From: Saprospiraceae bacterium
Lineage (GTDB): Bacteria > Bacteroidota > Bacteroidia > Chitinophagales > Saprospiraceae
Direction: 5' to 3'
Assembly: GCA_016714445.1 (NCBI GenBank)
Contig: JADJNF010000007.1
Location: forward strand, 124,001-188,000
DNA length: 64,000 bases
The notes beneath the pieces are model-generated. The model worked only from the letters and a program-made list of their open reading frames with translations, made no database searches and had not been told where the DNA came from. The first letter of the stretch is position 1. Each line of letters begins with the position of its first letter. Position numbers and translations under genes: made by a program. This document shows positions 23,101-31,641 of the stretch, in pieces.

Positions 23101-24555
23101 CACCAATGTAGCTTCTTCAAATTTGCCATTGCCCAGATTGTGTTTATAAAACCATTCATTACCTTGTTCAGTAAGAATGCCAGACAATCCTTCGTTAAAC
23201 AAATCAGTAAATTGATATTGTCCTTCATCCAATCCAACCGGTGCATGCACCAAATCTTCTGTAGCAATGCTTTTCACTTCATTGTTCCAGTCATGTTTTT
23301 GGTAATAAAATTCAGTGGCAGGTAAGCTTTTAGATGAATAAGTTCCATCGTCTTTTTTGATACACCCAAAGGATTGTAAAGATGTCAGAAAAGTAAAATC
23401 CTGTTCTGTAGATGTGTCATAAGTAATGTTCAATGATTTTACCAATGCTGACCCGCCAGGCAATTCATCAAAATGGTGGAATTGTAAAATTCGTCGACAT
23501 AAGCGAGTTGTTCTTATTTCAAAACCAGCTTTATAATCAGAAAATGCATCGGGTCTGAAAGTCCATCCGCCAGTTTTTTCATAAGGTGCTGCTAGGTCAT
23601 ATTCTCCATAATCAAGAATGGTTTGAAAGAAATAATTTTCTTCACTAGGAAAAGCATCACCAAACTTTCTATGTGGTGTTCTATTCCCATAAAGCACCTT
23701 TTCTAAATATAGATTCGTATAAGTAATGATACCATCTTTAAGTCGATTTCTATTATGTATTAATGTTTGGTCGAAACCGGTAGCATCTTCCTTTTTATAA
23801 ATGTAGTGACAACAGTTCCCCTTATCATCAAATACAAACTCCGGCAACCATTCAAATATTTTTCTATTGTCATTTGGATCAGCCAGCACTGAATTGCTCG
23901 TCCATCCAAACAAAGTAGTGGTATTATCTCTGGTGGTTATTTTCCATTTTATAACACCATCTGACTTCTTGGTCCATCTTTCTATTCTTGCAAACAAACC
24001 TTCAATCCTTGGCTTATAGTATCTTATTCTAAACTGTCCATCTGATGAATCTTTTTCTTTGATAGTATATTCGTTGTCAATTTTTATGAACCTGCCATCA
24101 CTTTTATCGTATTCCGGCACCAGATCTTCGGCTTCTGAAAACAAATACACATCAGAATCAACACCATCCATATACTGTGGCAATCCTTTATCTGTCTTTC
24201 TCTTAACAGAAGCCACACTCAAATTCCATCCCAATCCAAAAACTCCATTTCCACTGCCAGAATTATATGAAAGACTCAACTGGGGCACCACACCCCGAGC
24301 TGGAGAAACAGGTATTGGAATAGAAAAAGCTGCCGTCCCATTTACTGCATTCACCGAAAACTTTTCATCAATTCCCTTCAAAGCACCACCACCTTTAGGC
24401 AAAGATATCGATGGCACCTCTATGGCATTTGATTTGGTAGCCCTCTCTTCAGAGTTGACATACTCTTGGAATTGATTTTTTGGTTTTTCGCTCACAAGGA
24501 TTGGTGTTTTTGTTTTGTTTTGTATTAATGTCGGCAACTGACTAAAGTAACCCAA
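17149..24555 (-). CDS. TcB-TcC fusion toxin (SpvB/RHS) with a metzincin-like C-terminal effector
   Basis: The 2468-aa protein has the full BC-cocoon order. An SpvB-type N-terminus (GVVPQLSLSYNSGSGNGVFG) comes first, then FG-GAP/VCBS-like propeller repeats (LADMSGDGMTDIVRI). The TcB middle domain lies near residues 720-800, and RHS/YD repeats run to about 2200, ending in RYYLPWLGRWLSADPIGIGD and YGYCRGNPI. In TcC proteins the polypeptide is cut after this core and the following variable region is the toxin. Here that region is ~265 aa and contains HEFGHFIGIPH (17479-17511), a HExxHxxGxxH zinc site of metzincin proteases. The start is a TTG at 24553-24555, chosen because a strong promoter ends about 20 bp upstream and no ATG is available. 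No signal peptide and no adjacent immunity gene are visible. Confidence 0.92.
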   Translation of the reverse strand: MGYFSQLPTLIQNKTKTPILVSEKPKNQFQEYVNSEERATKSNAIEVPSISLPKGGGALKGIDEKFSVNAVNGTAAFSIPIPVSPARGVVPQLSLSYNSGSGNGVFGLGWNLSVASVKRKTDKGLPQYMDGVDSDVYLFSEAEDLVPEYDKSDGRFIKIDNEYTIKEKDSSDGQFRIRYYKPRIEGLFARIERWTKKSDGVIKWKITTRDNTTTLFGWTSNSVLADPNDNRKIFEWLPEFVFDDKGNCCHYIYKKEDATGFDQTLIHNRNRLKDGIITYTNLYLEKVLYGNRTPHRKFGDAFPSEENYFFQTILDYGEYDLAAPYEKTGGWTFRPDAFSDYKAGFEIRTTRLCRRILQFHHFDELPGGSALVKSLNITYDTSTEQDFTFLTSLQSFGCIKKDDGTYSSKSLPATEFYYQKHDWNNEVKSIATEDLVHAPVGLDEGQYQFTDLFNEGLSGILTEQGNEWFYKHNLGNGKFEEATLVVPKPSFNGLGGNMQLSDLDGDGGKQLSVINGDVKGYFELDDDNEWQNFRTFEQMPNLDFGDPNTRMLDLNGDGLPEVVITEHDVITWYESQGRKGYNQIHSAHKTHDEEAGPAIVFADSTQSIFLADMSGDGMTDIVRIRNGEVCYWPNLGYGKFGAKVAMDKSPVLDHPETFNPSYIKLADIDGSGTTDIIYLGKNIFSCWKNLSGNRFATQSYDIEAFPAIHSNARISVTDLLGNGVACIVWSSNLPTDSQQPLKYIDLMNSKKPHIMVKYFNNMGKEVTMEYLPSTHFYIEDKLAGRPWITKLHFPVHCIAKTITEDKITGHRFASTYKYHHGYYDHAEREFRGFGMVEQFDSEQSEHWENRNGKRIDASLNQATVFTKSWVHTGAYLRNGKILSQFEKEYWYSEMITQGYAVTHHEHTLPEAKIVDVFGNFVTELTIEERREAIRACKSMPLRSEVFALDAPLVGATPDEIKKQLSPYTVATHNCVIERIQPKGKNKHAVFTIKESESISYSYERNTDDPRIAHNLNIKLDEYGNVLESAAVVYPRRIVNPDLSIKAQEAQSKTNIIYTQNTFTNDVIDVINIDQYRLRMPSEVKTYELNSVTFLGQFYKLSDFENILFDTKSEALLYHEINKPTNPGIAQRRLIEHIRSVYYRNDLTAALPLHQLESLGLAYENFQLAFTLELVKDIFGTKVDDNILIEGKFSHSEGDNNWWIRSGITQFLASGESSLDAGNRFYVPLAYVDPYGAKTKVKYDEDYYLFIEETEDAIGNVSRIDDFSFVTLSPLRMKDMNHNLSEVLLDELGLVKAMAIMGKGNEADDLIGLTSYTESSEAILIQNYFASTDSSILIQNGKDLLQRATARFVYDFEAYQRAGKPIVVSSIMREEHYQKNNDSPIQIGFEYTDGLGKVAMKKVQAEPGKAKKVDIDSNQTVIITDVDTGSNLRWICNGRTVLNNKGNPVKQYEPYFSVSFQYEDHDELVEIGVTPLIYYDAVGRVVRTDMPDGTFSKVSFDAWQQKIYDAHDTVLDSLWYQQRNSLPTNDSNKRAADKAAQHYNTPSLIHTDTLGRPILSIEHNKLVDGSDEMIETFIHQDIESNVRKVIDARGNTVMEYKYNMLGQMVWQKSMDAGQRWLLTNIVGNPLRTWDERNHEFQYRYDVLHRPIESKVIGGDGVIELDHDYDKISYGESAADAILKNLRGQVIKHFDTGGLIDTPKYDFKGQPISNSRYLFKKYNETANWTTASMIDDLETQAFTFITETDAIGRITKQTAPDGSIITPSYNEAGLLNEESVWHHHNEQTATYIKDVDYNEKGQRNKIVYGNNVTTRYAYDEKTFRLSNLKSTKVNGELLQDLYYTYDAVGNITTIEDKAIPIQFFANAIIEPKSEYTYDALYRLIEATGRENNVALNFGTQDNWNDAAYMQQMMAGQAMNVHNYTQSYVYDVVGNILQMKHRATGNNWTRNYQYESQNNRLISTNIGSNTYVHTYHEAHGFMTSLSHLQDLGWNFKEEVIRTAKQKVNTGIAETTYYQYDGQGQRIRKITENAASAGATPNQKEERIYIAGYELYKKHSGSDAGLERTSLSLLEEGHRFVMVENRNDIDDGTEEHLVRYQMHNHLGSTSLELNENADLISYEEYHPYGTTAYQATNTAIRSAAKRYRYTGMERDEESGLSYHSARYYLPWLGRWLSADPIGIGDGVNVYGYCRGNPIFNSDINGKQSDEVSNAVYSENYNTISFKFKIRFFNTQDDAWTEDRKKEFIKNSIELLESKYSTEFAEVNISIEEENEINLEKLISGDESVTELVGESELKTTNEYFAINVISNNNNKFLRSAASAFDSMYLDEADLFGIEKMGSSEYQCQIPLLHEFGHFIGIPHPSDFKLRGFFDYDSEKVDVTESTKFYKDLIEKGDNDKANALEYNIIGNNSFIKIDGTKNISGSGAEMSGVQEQALNNILKRFRQQQFNRQLNLTPRYLSKDILKLWGIE

Positions 24556-24574
24556 AAAATCAAAAATATTTGGG

Positions 24575-24605
24575 CAAAACTAAGTCTTGCTAAAGTACCT
24601 GTCAA
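24575..24605 (-). promoter_or_regulatory. Predicted Bacteroidota sigma-A promoter of the TcB-TcC gene
   Basis: On the minus strand TTGACA (24600-24605) is followed by a 17-bp spacer and TAGTTTTG (24575-24582), an exact fit to the Bacteroidota -33/-7 elements (TTTG/TTGAC and TAnnTTTG). Transcription would begin near 24568, giving a leader of only ~12 nt before the TTG start codon. It is the best candidate for driving the Tc toxin cluster. Confidence 0.7.
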
Positions 24606-25316
24606 TATAACTTTAGTTATATGTCATTGAGACAAACTCAACCCAAATCCAAAATGGAAAAAAATGAATGGAAAACTTCCGGAAAGGAATTTGAGAAATC
24701 TTTTTACGCCTCTCTGAAGCTTTAGTTTTTTTGTGCAGTGTTTGTAACTCAATAATAGCTACCATGCACAATTGATGTAAATGCATCATCATTTGTGATT
24801 TAGTTGGTTATTAATAAGTTACTGGCTTTATCGAAGGTAACGGGTGCAGAATCTTTCAATATTGCTAGTAACAGGACAAATATAATTATATTTTTTATTA
24901 GTGGTAATTATTGGTGTAATATTTTTAATAAATTAATTTTCTAATAATATTACCCTTTGTATATTAATATTATAGAATTATAATTTGTAGTTCAAAGCCT
25001 TATCCTACTTAATTATATTTGCCAATAAAAACCATTTTATAGCTGCAACAAAATGGACTGACCAGATAAAACATAGTGTAAAATAACAGCCATTTCCCAA
25101 AATTTAAAAAAATCATTTTATGTATTCAGGGTTGTTGAGTTGGAGGTTGCCGAAGGGAATTTGGAAAGTGACATTTGTACAAGAACAAAATTTTACATGG
25201 CAATAGTGGCTGTTGTCAAATAGACATCTACTATAATTATTTTATTTTGTTGAAAAACATAAACAAAATGTAGGCTTCAGTCAATATTAAATACCAAATA
25301 ATAAATCTTTGAAATA
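24606..25316. other. 711-bp intergenic stretch without a recognisable gene
   Basis: This separates the Tc locus from the defence island. It is very AT-rich. One 23-codon plus-strand frame near 24653 and a short open stretch near 25130-25230 were seen, but neither resembles a known protein. No convincing terminator, tRNA or repeat was found. Confidence 0.5.
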
Positions 25317-25778
25317 TTATAAATTCTTACAATTTCCCTTTTTTTTACTTGTTAACTCATACTTATATTTTAATAAAATTAATAAGTAATAAATACTACA
25401 GTACATCACCATGGCGATAAATGTATGATAGTTATCTCGTCCGTTTGAAAAAACTACAAAAAAAGGTTTAAAATAAAAATTAATATGATTTAGATCAAAA
25501 TAGCTGAAAGCAAGTACTAGTAAAATTGAAATTATCCTAAACCAATGCCTGCTTAATACATAAGAGTGGTTAAAATGCCATTTATTAAAAATAAAAGCTT
25601 GTATTATCATATGAATAAAATACCAAACTACAACATAAAAAATTCTTTCTAAATCCAAAACATTATCATTTAGTGCACGATAAATGAAGCTAATAATTAC
25701 TGCTATTGTCGCGCAATAAAATTCGGTATTGATATTTCGAATTCTGTTTTCAAGAAGCTGAAGTTTACTTTCATTCAT
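25317..25778 (-). CDS. Four-TM small membrane protein, function unknown
   Basis: The 153-aa product is mostly hydrophobic. Segments near ATIAVIISFIY, FYVVVWYFIHMIIQAFIF, IISILLVLAFSYF and FIAMVMYCSIYYLLILL are predicted TM helices, and the tail is basic (YKYELTSKKKGNCKN). No family is recognised. It lies 29 bp downstream of the DUF262/HNH gene on the same strand, so it is probably in its transcription unit. Small membrane proteins often accompany defence nucleases as effectors or sensors, but no direct sign of that is present here. Confidence 0.6.
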   Translation of the reverse strand: MNESKLQLLENRIRNINTEFYCATIAVIISFIYRALNDNVLDLERIFYVVVWYFIHMIIQAFIFNKWHFNHSYVLSRHWFRIISILLVLAFSYFDLNHINFYFKPFFVVFSNGRDNYHTFIAMVMYCSIYYLLILLKYKYELTSKKKGNCKNL

Positions 25779-25807
25779 AATTAATTATTGTTATTTTACA
25801 AATTAAT

Positions 25808-27592
25808 CTACAATCCAAAATAATACTCCTTCAGCTTCTCCGCCATCAACAACCTTCTTTTGTGAAGAAAATCCTGATAATGATCTATATCCATTTCTAT
25901 GATCTCTACTGGAATACAATTGGCCTTAAGGTTATCTTGCAGCGCGTCATCATGATGGATTCCGCTCAACGATAATGTTCCGTTGGCCATCTGTTCCTGA
26001 AGAATTTTGAAATAATCCTTAGGAGGTTTATTTCCTACTTTTATATTGATCTCTGACTGCATATAGACATAATTGGCAATCTGGTTATACTTACCTCTGT
26101 CTAGTCCGTGCTTTTTTAAATAGTCCTTCGGAAATAAATGATGAATATCACCCCGGAGAGATATGAGATCACTTACCAAAACATCTCTGGATAGGAATCC
26201 CTTATCATTTGCTTTCACTTGTGATGCCAGGAATACATGAAAATAAGGGCTACTGGCAACAGGAGTATCCAATTGTTGTGGAAGGGCTGATAACCAAAAA
26301 GCATCTGACAATTCTCCTTCTTCTTTTTCTCTCATATACTCATCAAACGGTTTATTGGATATTTGTTTGATATCAAAATCAAAGAACGATTCTGCAGAGC
26401 CGGAATACCTTCCTGTCAAAATAGAATAAACAAACCATCTTTTTACATACCGTTCTATTTGAACCGAGTTTACACCAAGGTCTCTAAGCTTGAGATAAAT
26501 AATATATGCAAAATTTAAGGCATTCTGGGATCTGATCATTTTAGGTGATATAAACCCTGCCGATTTGATAATCATCAGGAATCTTTTAAAATTATTTTCA
26601 TTGATAAAATTCATCACTCCTTTTTTCAAGTCGGCAAAGGACCTTTCAGCGATTTCATCTTCATACGTTCTGGATTCAAAATTTCTACCGGATAGGAGAC
26701 CTACCAAATCTGAAAGTTTTCCTCTATTGAACTGTGATGTAAAGGCAACTCTGATTAGATCTGTATATTCCGGGTCATAGATATCTTCATTCTCGGATTT
26801 AAGCCACTGCATTTTTTGAAAAAAATCTGTTTTGGCAAATTCCTTATCATTGTCTACAATATGTTTGTAAAAATCCGGCGCTATCGCCAAATGACAAAAG
26901 TAGTCTATAGCTTTGCGTAGCACATTACCTTCATATGTATCATTGGATGCAATTTTGCTCATGGCAAAATCAGCCTGACTAAGCACAACACCTTTAGAGT
27001 TAATACGAATAAATATTTCTGTGACCGTCTCGATATCAAGATCGTGCTCAAGATCGATGAGGCCTATCTGCTTTTTGGGTATGTTGATCAAATTTGAAAT
27101 ACTTGCTTCTATCTTTTCTTCATCCAAATCTGGGTTAAGTTTAAGATATTCCCGTATTACTTTAAGAATGCTTCCATTAATTACTTCTGCAATATTTGGA
27201 AGCCATGTTTTATCTTTTAATATGGCAGGGTTTTGAACTTCAAATTTTTCTGTTCTTGGATTAAAGGCGATCTTTATCTTAATGCGCTGATACGTTTTAT
27301 CTATAACATACTCACCCAAAATAGCAGCCGTAAGTGCAGTTACTCTCTGCTGACCATCGATCAGTATCTTTTTACCATCACTCATCTTACCATCTTTGAG
27401 TCGCACGTCAGGATTTCGCCAGGTAATAAGATACCCAATAGGAAATCCTTGATACAGCGAATCCATCAAATCCCTAACCTTAGTACTGTCCCATACAAAT
27501 GGTCTCTGTATCTCTGGTATTGCAATGGCTCCATCTTTTACTGCCGTCAAAAGGCTTTCTATGAGTGTTTGATTGACTTGATATTTTTGCAT
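25808..27592 (-). CDS. DUF262 ParB-like / HNH (GmrSD-family) protein
   Basis: The ~594-aa protein starts MQKYQVNQTLIESLL and reads IAIPEIQRPFVWD, the DUF262 opening. ILIDGQQRVTALTAAI then gives the DGQQR motif of the ParB/Srx-like nucleotide-using domain, and FIRINSKGVVLSQADFAMSK follows. The C-terminus has GDIHHLFPKDYLKKHG, an HNH-type His pair as in DUF1524, with a closing Asn-rich stretch. GmrSD-type proteins restrict DNA with modified cytosines, and related fusions are common in defence islands. The frame could begin 13 codons earlier at a TTG, but the ATG at 27590-27592 fits the conserved start better. A promoter is predicted about 110 bp upstream. Confidence 0.88.
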   Translation of the reverse strand: MQKYQVNQTLIESLLTAVKDGAIAIPEIQRPFVWDSTKVRDLMDSLYQGFPIGYLITWRNPDVRLKDGKMSDGKKILIDGQQRVTALTAAILGEYVIDKTYQRIKIKIAFNPRTEKFEVQNPAILKDKTWLPNIAEVINGSILKVIREYLKLNPDLDEEKIEASISNLINIPKKQIGLIDLEHDLDIETVTEIFIRINSKGVVLSQADFAMSKIASNDTYEGNVLRKAIDYFCHLAIAPDFYKHIVDNDKEFAKTDFFQKMQWLKSENEDIYDPEYTDLIRVAFTSQFNRGKLSDLVGLLSGRNFESRTYEDEIAERSFADLKKGVMNFINENNFKRFLMIIKSAGFISPKMIRSQNALNFAYIIYLKLRDLGVNSVQIERYVKRWFVYSILTGRYSGSAESFFDFDIKQISNKPFDEYMREKEEGELSDAFWLSALPQQLDTPVASSPYFHVFLASQVKANDKGFLSRDVLVSDLISLRGDIHHLFPKDYLKKHGLDRGKYNQIANYVYMQSEINIKVGNKPPKDYFKILQEQMANGTLSLSGIHHDDALQDNLKANCIPVEIIEMDIDHYQDFLHKRRLLMAEKLKEYYFGL

Positions 27593-27702
27593 TCTGGAAG
27601 TTTGAGTATATTGTTTCTTAGGCAGAAACAAAAACCATTCCTCGATTTATGGCATTTTTCATTAGCATAAACATATGGCTTTAAAATGCTGATTTAGCTT
27701 CC

Positions 27703-27733
27703 CAAAACTATTGAATTGTAAAATATTTAGCAA
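27703..27733 (-). promoter_or_regulatory. Predicted promoter of the DUF262/HNH gene
   Basis: On the minus strand TTGCTA (27728-27733), a 17-bp spacer and TAGTTTTG (27703-27710) match the Bacteroidota promoter form. Transcription would start near 27696, leaving a ~100-nt leader. Confidence 0.55.
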
Positions 27734-27736
27734 TTT

Positions 27737-27892
27737 TTAAAATAATTTATCATTGACTTTCTTAAAACTAAGTTCAACTGCCTTTTTCTCATTAATCAAA
27801 CCTTCAGCCATTGCTCTGTATATCAATTGTAGCATTCTATCAGATAGTTCGAAAAACTTAGTGCTAAAACTCCTAATTCTTAATATTAAATC
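27737..27892 (-). pseudogene. C-terminal fragment resembling an HTH/ImmA-type regulator
   Basis: One frame reads RSFSTKFFELSDRMLQLIYR, continues AMAEGLINEKKAVELSFKKV, and stops at 27737-27739. The pattern of a helix followed by AxxEGLIxxxKAxEL is typical of the last helices of XRE/ImmA-type antitoxin-linked regulators. No upstream part exists: a stop and then a terminator hairpin precede it. It is best read as a leftover of a lost toxin-antitoxin or regulator gene. Confidence 0.35.
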
Positions 27893-27921
27893 TTTTTAGG
27901 TAGCTTATATTTTTCCCTTTT

Positions 27922-27953
27922 AAAAAAACAGAAAACCCGAACATGGGTTTTCT
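27922..27953 (-). terminator. Rho-independent terminator
   Basis: The perfect 10-bp stem CAGAAAACCC/GGGTTTTCTG has a short loop and is followed on the minus strand by seven T residues. It lies 20-50 bp downstream of the 43-aa gene and ends that transcript. Confidence 0.85.
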
Positions 27954-27974
27954 GCTAACGAAATACAAGACCAC

Positions 27975-28106
27975 TCATGATCTTTTTTTGACCGGACCAA
28001 CCTTAATCTTTTCAACTACAGTTGTTGATGGTCGCTTTTCAGCTTCCTTAATAGGAATAAACTGACCTGTTTTGGCATCTCTGCCCCGCTCACTTGTCTT
28101 AGACAT
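27975..28106 (-). CDS. 43-aa conserved-type basic small protein
   Basis: The frame reads MSKTSERGRDAKTGQFIPIK, continues EAEKRPSTTVVEKIKVGPVK and ends KRS. The RGRDAKTGxFIPxKEAxxRPxTTVVExIK pattern matches a widespread but uncharacterised family of ~40-70-aa proteins often found near regulators and mobile genes. AGAAAG lies just before the ATG and a strong terminator follows, so it is a complete stand-alone gene despite its size. It could bind nucleic acid (net positive charge), but nothing in the sequence proves it. Confidence 0.7.
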   Translation of the reverse strand: MSKTSERGRDAKTGQFIPIKEAEKRPSTTVVEKIKVGPVKKRS

Positions 28107-28223
28107 CTTTCTAAAATTTAGATATTAATGAAAAAAAATACAACTCATGATTTACTAAATTTGAAATCACTTTACTTTTATTACCTTTATATTTGGGTTG
28201 CTGTGAACCATAATTTGATTTTA

Positions 28224-30529
28224 CTAGGTTTGTAATGTTACCCGAGATCTCAAACTAATATCATTCTGCACAAAATTCTTTGCATCAAGTTCTTGTTCAA
28301 TCTCTTCATAAATCTTGTTATCTTTTTTTATATCCCTGATTGTGATTACCAAGCAAAATTCGTTATTGAGTTGGTCCGTGATTTTCTCAATATGGTCTCT
28401 GAATAAAGCATCTATTTTGAGATACCATAATTTGGGGAACTCGAGATACTTTCTCTTATTGCCATCTGTCATTTCTTCAAGATTCACAACCCATTTTTTA
28501 ATTGGTAAGAATTTTTGATGGTAACTTTTAATATTCTTTCTGAGCGGAAACCTTTATTTTCTCTCTTTTTTGTCTTACTATACAGTTCTGGAGCCAACAC
28601 ATTTTGTGACGACTTAGTATCTTTTCCAATTTCGTTTCTTATCGTTTTCCCTTTTCGTTCAACTATATCATCTGTAGTACCAAAATAAACATCAATATTT
28701 GATTGACAGTATTCTTCACCTTGATTTACATCCAAATCAGGATTAGAAACAAGGGTTATTGTAATCTCACCATAGTAGTGATCGTCATTGACCATACTTT
28801 TTGGAAAAGGAAAATCTAGTATTTCTATAAAAGATCCTCTTTCAATAACATCTCTGACAATAAGAGTAATCTCATTTTCTGAGTTAAACAAAATTTCGTT
28901 GACACTAGTCGGCATACCAAATCCCATTTTATTCAATCGACTTTCATCATCTATTTCAATGTCCGGATATTTCGCACTGTGTATCAGCAAAGCTTTTAAT
29001 AACAATGGGTCATAGTTCTCAATTTCAGAATGTAAAGCAGCTAATAAGCTACAAATTCTAGGTGTTGAAAAGCTTGTGCCAATGCACTCAGCTATATTTC
29101 CATCTATGTTGATAACTTTTACTCCTGATTGTTTCAAACGCCCTCTATCATCTTTGCCCGCATTACCGCCAAAATGAGTCAGTTCCGGCTTTATTAATTT
29201 AAAAGGACCAGGCCCTTTTCTTGAAAAGGGAGAAGGGTGATTGGCTTCCGAGATATCGTAATGATTTTTTATATGTGCTAAAGATCCTATTGATATAGCT
29301 CTGACAGAATCAGCAGAATCTTGCATTCGCCCAACAGCGCTATTGGCTAAAAAATTCATGCAATTCCCAACTGATGTACAAATTATAATACCGAATTCGT
29401 CGCACAAATAGTCTAAGGCTGCCCCAAAGTCAGAAATTTTATTCATATCAATTTCCCTTTGCCAACCGATACACAAATTCCAAATTTTAATATCCGGCTT
29501 ATTTCTTATAGCATCCCTTATATTTTGAACTAGGTCTACTTCTGTTAAATCTTCTTGTAGGTCTTTTTTAGGAAGCACACAAGCATCATACAGCTTTACA
29601 CCTTTTTTATTTACGATTTCCTGATCATGTAATTCATCTCCATAAACGATTATACTAGCTACCGCTGATCCGTGACCCTGATCCTGATCGCTCTCAATAT
29701 AAGGTGAATAGCTATCTTCTATCCATGGTTTCATAAATGAGTTACTTGCAATGCCTGAGTCAAGGACTCCTACTATCGGATATTCTATTCCATCTATTGG
29801 TTCTTTGATTTCAATTGGTTTTTCGTCTTCCTGGTCTAACGAATCAAAGCTAAATCCAAGCATAGGCATATCTTCTATTGAAGCAATGGCATCAAACGAT
29901 TGTAAAACTGCAAAAGAGTTATCATCATAGTTGACTTTATAAATATTCAAGTCTTTTGTATAATGAATAGATTCATAAGTTAAACCCAATGCTTGACATT
30001 TTGCTTCAAACTGCCTTTCTACCTGATCATTAATGTCTCGATCTTGATAATTGATCAATTTGACCTTTAATAAATCTTTACTTTCTACATTAATTTCTGG
30101 ACTAAATTTCTTTGAGTCAACTAATGTTGCCAGTCCATTTTTATGTTTTTGAGTGGATTTTAAATTGGATACCATTTCTTTCAAATCCCTTTGGTCTTCA
30201 ATTTTAATGATAAGTGTATCATCTTTTTTCAAGCCAATTATGTTGTTCTTTTTATTGACATCTACAATGTTTCTGATGTATGATCGATATGTTTTAGCTG
30301 TCGTTTTAGAATCCATGGTCAACTCTAAAGTAGCTGGTATTTTTCCCTCTTTCTCAGTAAAATAATTACTAAATTGATCCAAAGTGCTTAATACCATGGA
30401 TGACCGTTCTTCTACATCTATTTTAGACATCCATTCTGGAATGTTACGACCACTTGCCTCCCTTAGAGATTGATCTATATCCTCCCTTTTCTGGATCATT
30501 TTTATAGGTAAATATTTTATCCTTTCCAT
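28224..30529 (-). pseudogene. ietS: IetS-type subtilisin-like serine protease, one-base frameshift near the C-terminus
   Basis: The main frame (28484-30529, 681 aa) has the S8 triad: Asp in YPIVGVLDSGIA, His in QGHGSAVASII and Ser in CIGTSFSTPRICSL. It is preceded by a ~230-residue N-terminal region. The frame ends at 28484, but the overlapping frame 28224-28487 continues with KFLPIKKWVVNLEEM and FPKLWYLKIDALF, then FCLVITIRD. That looks like the usual C-terminal beta domain of these proteases. Adding one A to the A5 run near 28523 joins them as VTIKKFLPIKKW. The partner AAA+ gene ends 3 bp upstream, which is the IetAS arrangement. ietAS was described as a plasmid stability/incompatibility system and later as antiphage. 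The alternative is a separate GTG-started, translationally coupled 87-aa protein. Confidence 0.8.
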
Positions 30530-30532
30530 ATC

Positions 30533-31627
30533 CTATTTTTTTGAAAGTATTTCTTTAATCTTTCTGAGTGACAATCCAGTCCATTCAGAAATTGATATTT
30601 GGCTTATTGTGTTATTATTAAGGAATTCTATTAATTCCATTTTATCGACCTTCCCATGCTTTTTTGCTTTAAAAATTTCAGATAACAACGAGATGTAGGA
30701 TAATTTACTTTCTCCATTGATGACCATATTTGATATTGAAGTTAAAATAATAGATCTTATATCAGAAGGTGATAAATCGATGAAATTTTCAATAACTACA
30801 TCTTTAATCTTATCAGACTCTATATTGATATTATATTCAGTTAAAATTGATTCCATCAATTCACCAATAAATTCTTTTGAAGTTGGTTTGGTTACTTCAA
30901 TTATTGTAGAAAACCTTCGCCATACTGCATTGTCAAGTATTTCACTATGATTCGTAGCAGCAATAAGCACGTTGCTATATTGATCAATACTTTGCAAAAG
31001 GCTATTTATAACTCTTTTTAACTCTCCATGCTCAAATTCATTATCCCTAGCTTTTGCGATGGCATCGAATTCGTCCAAAAATAATATACACGGTTTAGTA
31101 TTGGTGTATTCAAAAACTTTCCTAATATTTTTAGATGTGCTACCCAATAAAGAAGATACAATGGTATCCAATCTGGCTGTAACAATAGGTAAATTTGTTT
31201 CTTTCGCAATATAATTAGCGATAGTGGTTTTACCACAGCCCGGTGGTCCATAAAGAAGAAGTGACAATTTAGGATCAATGCCCAAAGAACTTAATTGATC
31301 TCTAGCTCTTACTCTTTTAATAAAACCTGAGATAGACTCCTCAATATTATCATCCAATATAAGTTTTTTGACCACTTTTGGATTTTCAACTTCCAACATA
31401 CTAAGCTTAGACTCAACATCCTTTGGTGCCAAATTCGCAATTTCATCCAGAGAAACCATAGGTTGATTTCCCCTAACATTCATCTTAAGGGTTCGTTCAA
31501 GCCGTTCGGCAAACTTTCCATCCCCATCTTTTTTAAGGTTTTGGATTAAAAGCTGACAATATTCCCTAACTTTGGATGATTGCCCATTAAGCGCTGACTC
31601 TATGATTCTTACTACTTCTGTTTGCAT
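30533..31627 (-). CDS. ietA: IetA-type AAA+ ATPase
   Basis: The 364-aa protein has a Walker A motif LLYGPPGCGKTTIANYIA (about residues 127-144), a Walker B motif CILFLDEFDAIAK and sensor 1 IAATNHSEILD. A VWRRF box serves as the arginine-finger region, so the AAA+ core is complete. The short C-terminus could include an HTH-like helix pair (ISQISISEWTGLSLRKIKEI). In IetAS systems the ATPase controls the toxic subtilisin-like partner. Here ietS starts 3 bp downstream, so the two are co-translated. Expression is likely autoregulated: a promoter and four 21-bp repeats lie immediately upstream. Confidence 0.85.
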   Translation of the reverse strand: MQTEVVRIIESALNGQSSKVREYCQLLIQNLKKDGDGKFAERLERTLKMNVRGNQPMVSLDEIANLAPKDVESKLSMLEVENPKVVKKLILDDNIEESISGFIKRVRARDQLSSLGIDPKLSLLLYGPPGCGKTTIANYIAKETNLPIVTARLDTIVSSLLGSTSKNIRKVFEYTNTKPCILFLDEFDAIAKARDNEFEHGELKRVINSLLQSIDQYSNVLIAATNHSEILDNAVWRRFSTIIEVTKPTSKEFIGELMESILTEYNINIESDKIKDVVIENFIDLSPSDIRSIILTSISNMVINGESKLSYISLLSEIFKAKKHGKVDKMELIEFLNNNTISQISISEWTGLSLRKIKEILSKK

Positions 31628-31641
31628 ACCTTATTTTAACG

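Noticed and set aside
17149..24555. Many long antisense and out-of-frame ORFs within the TcB-TcC gene
   Set aside because: They overlap a gene with clear domain order, lack recognisable motifs and are explained as shadows of its codon usage.
24653..24724. 23-codon plus-strand ORF in the Tc/defence gap
   Set aside because: Too short, with no convincing upstream signal and no conserved pattern.
28224..28487. Separate 87-aa gene coupled to ietS by a GTGA overlap
   Set aside because: Its sequence reads as the natural C-terminus of the protease, and one added A joins the two frames; it was kept only as an alternative.
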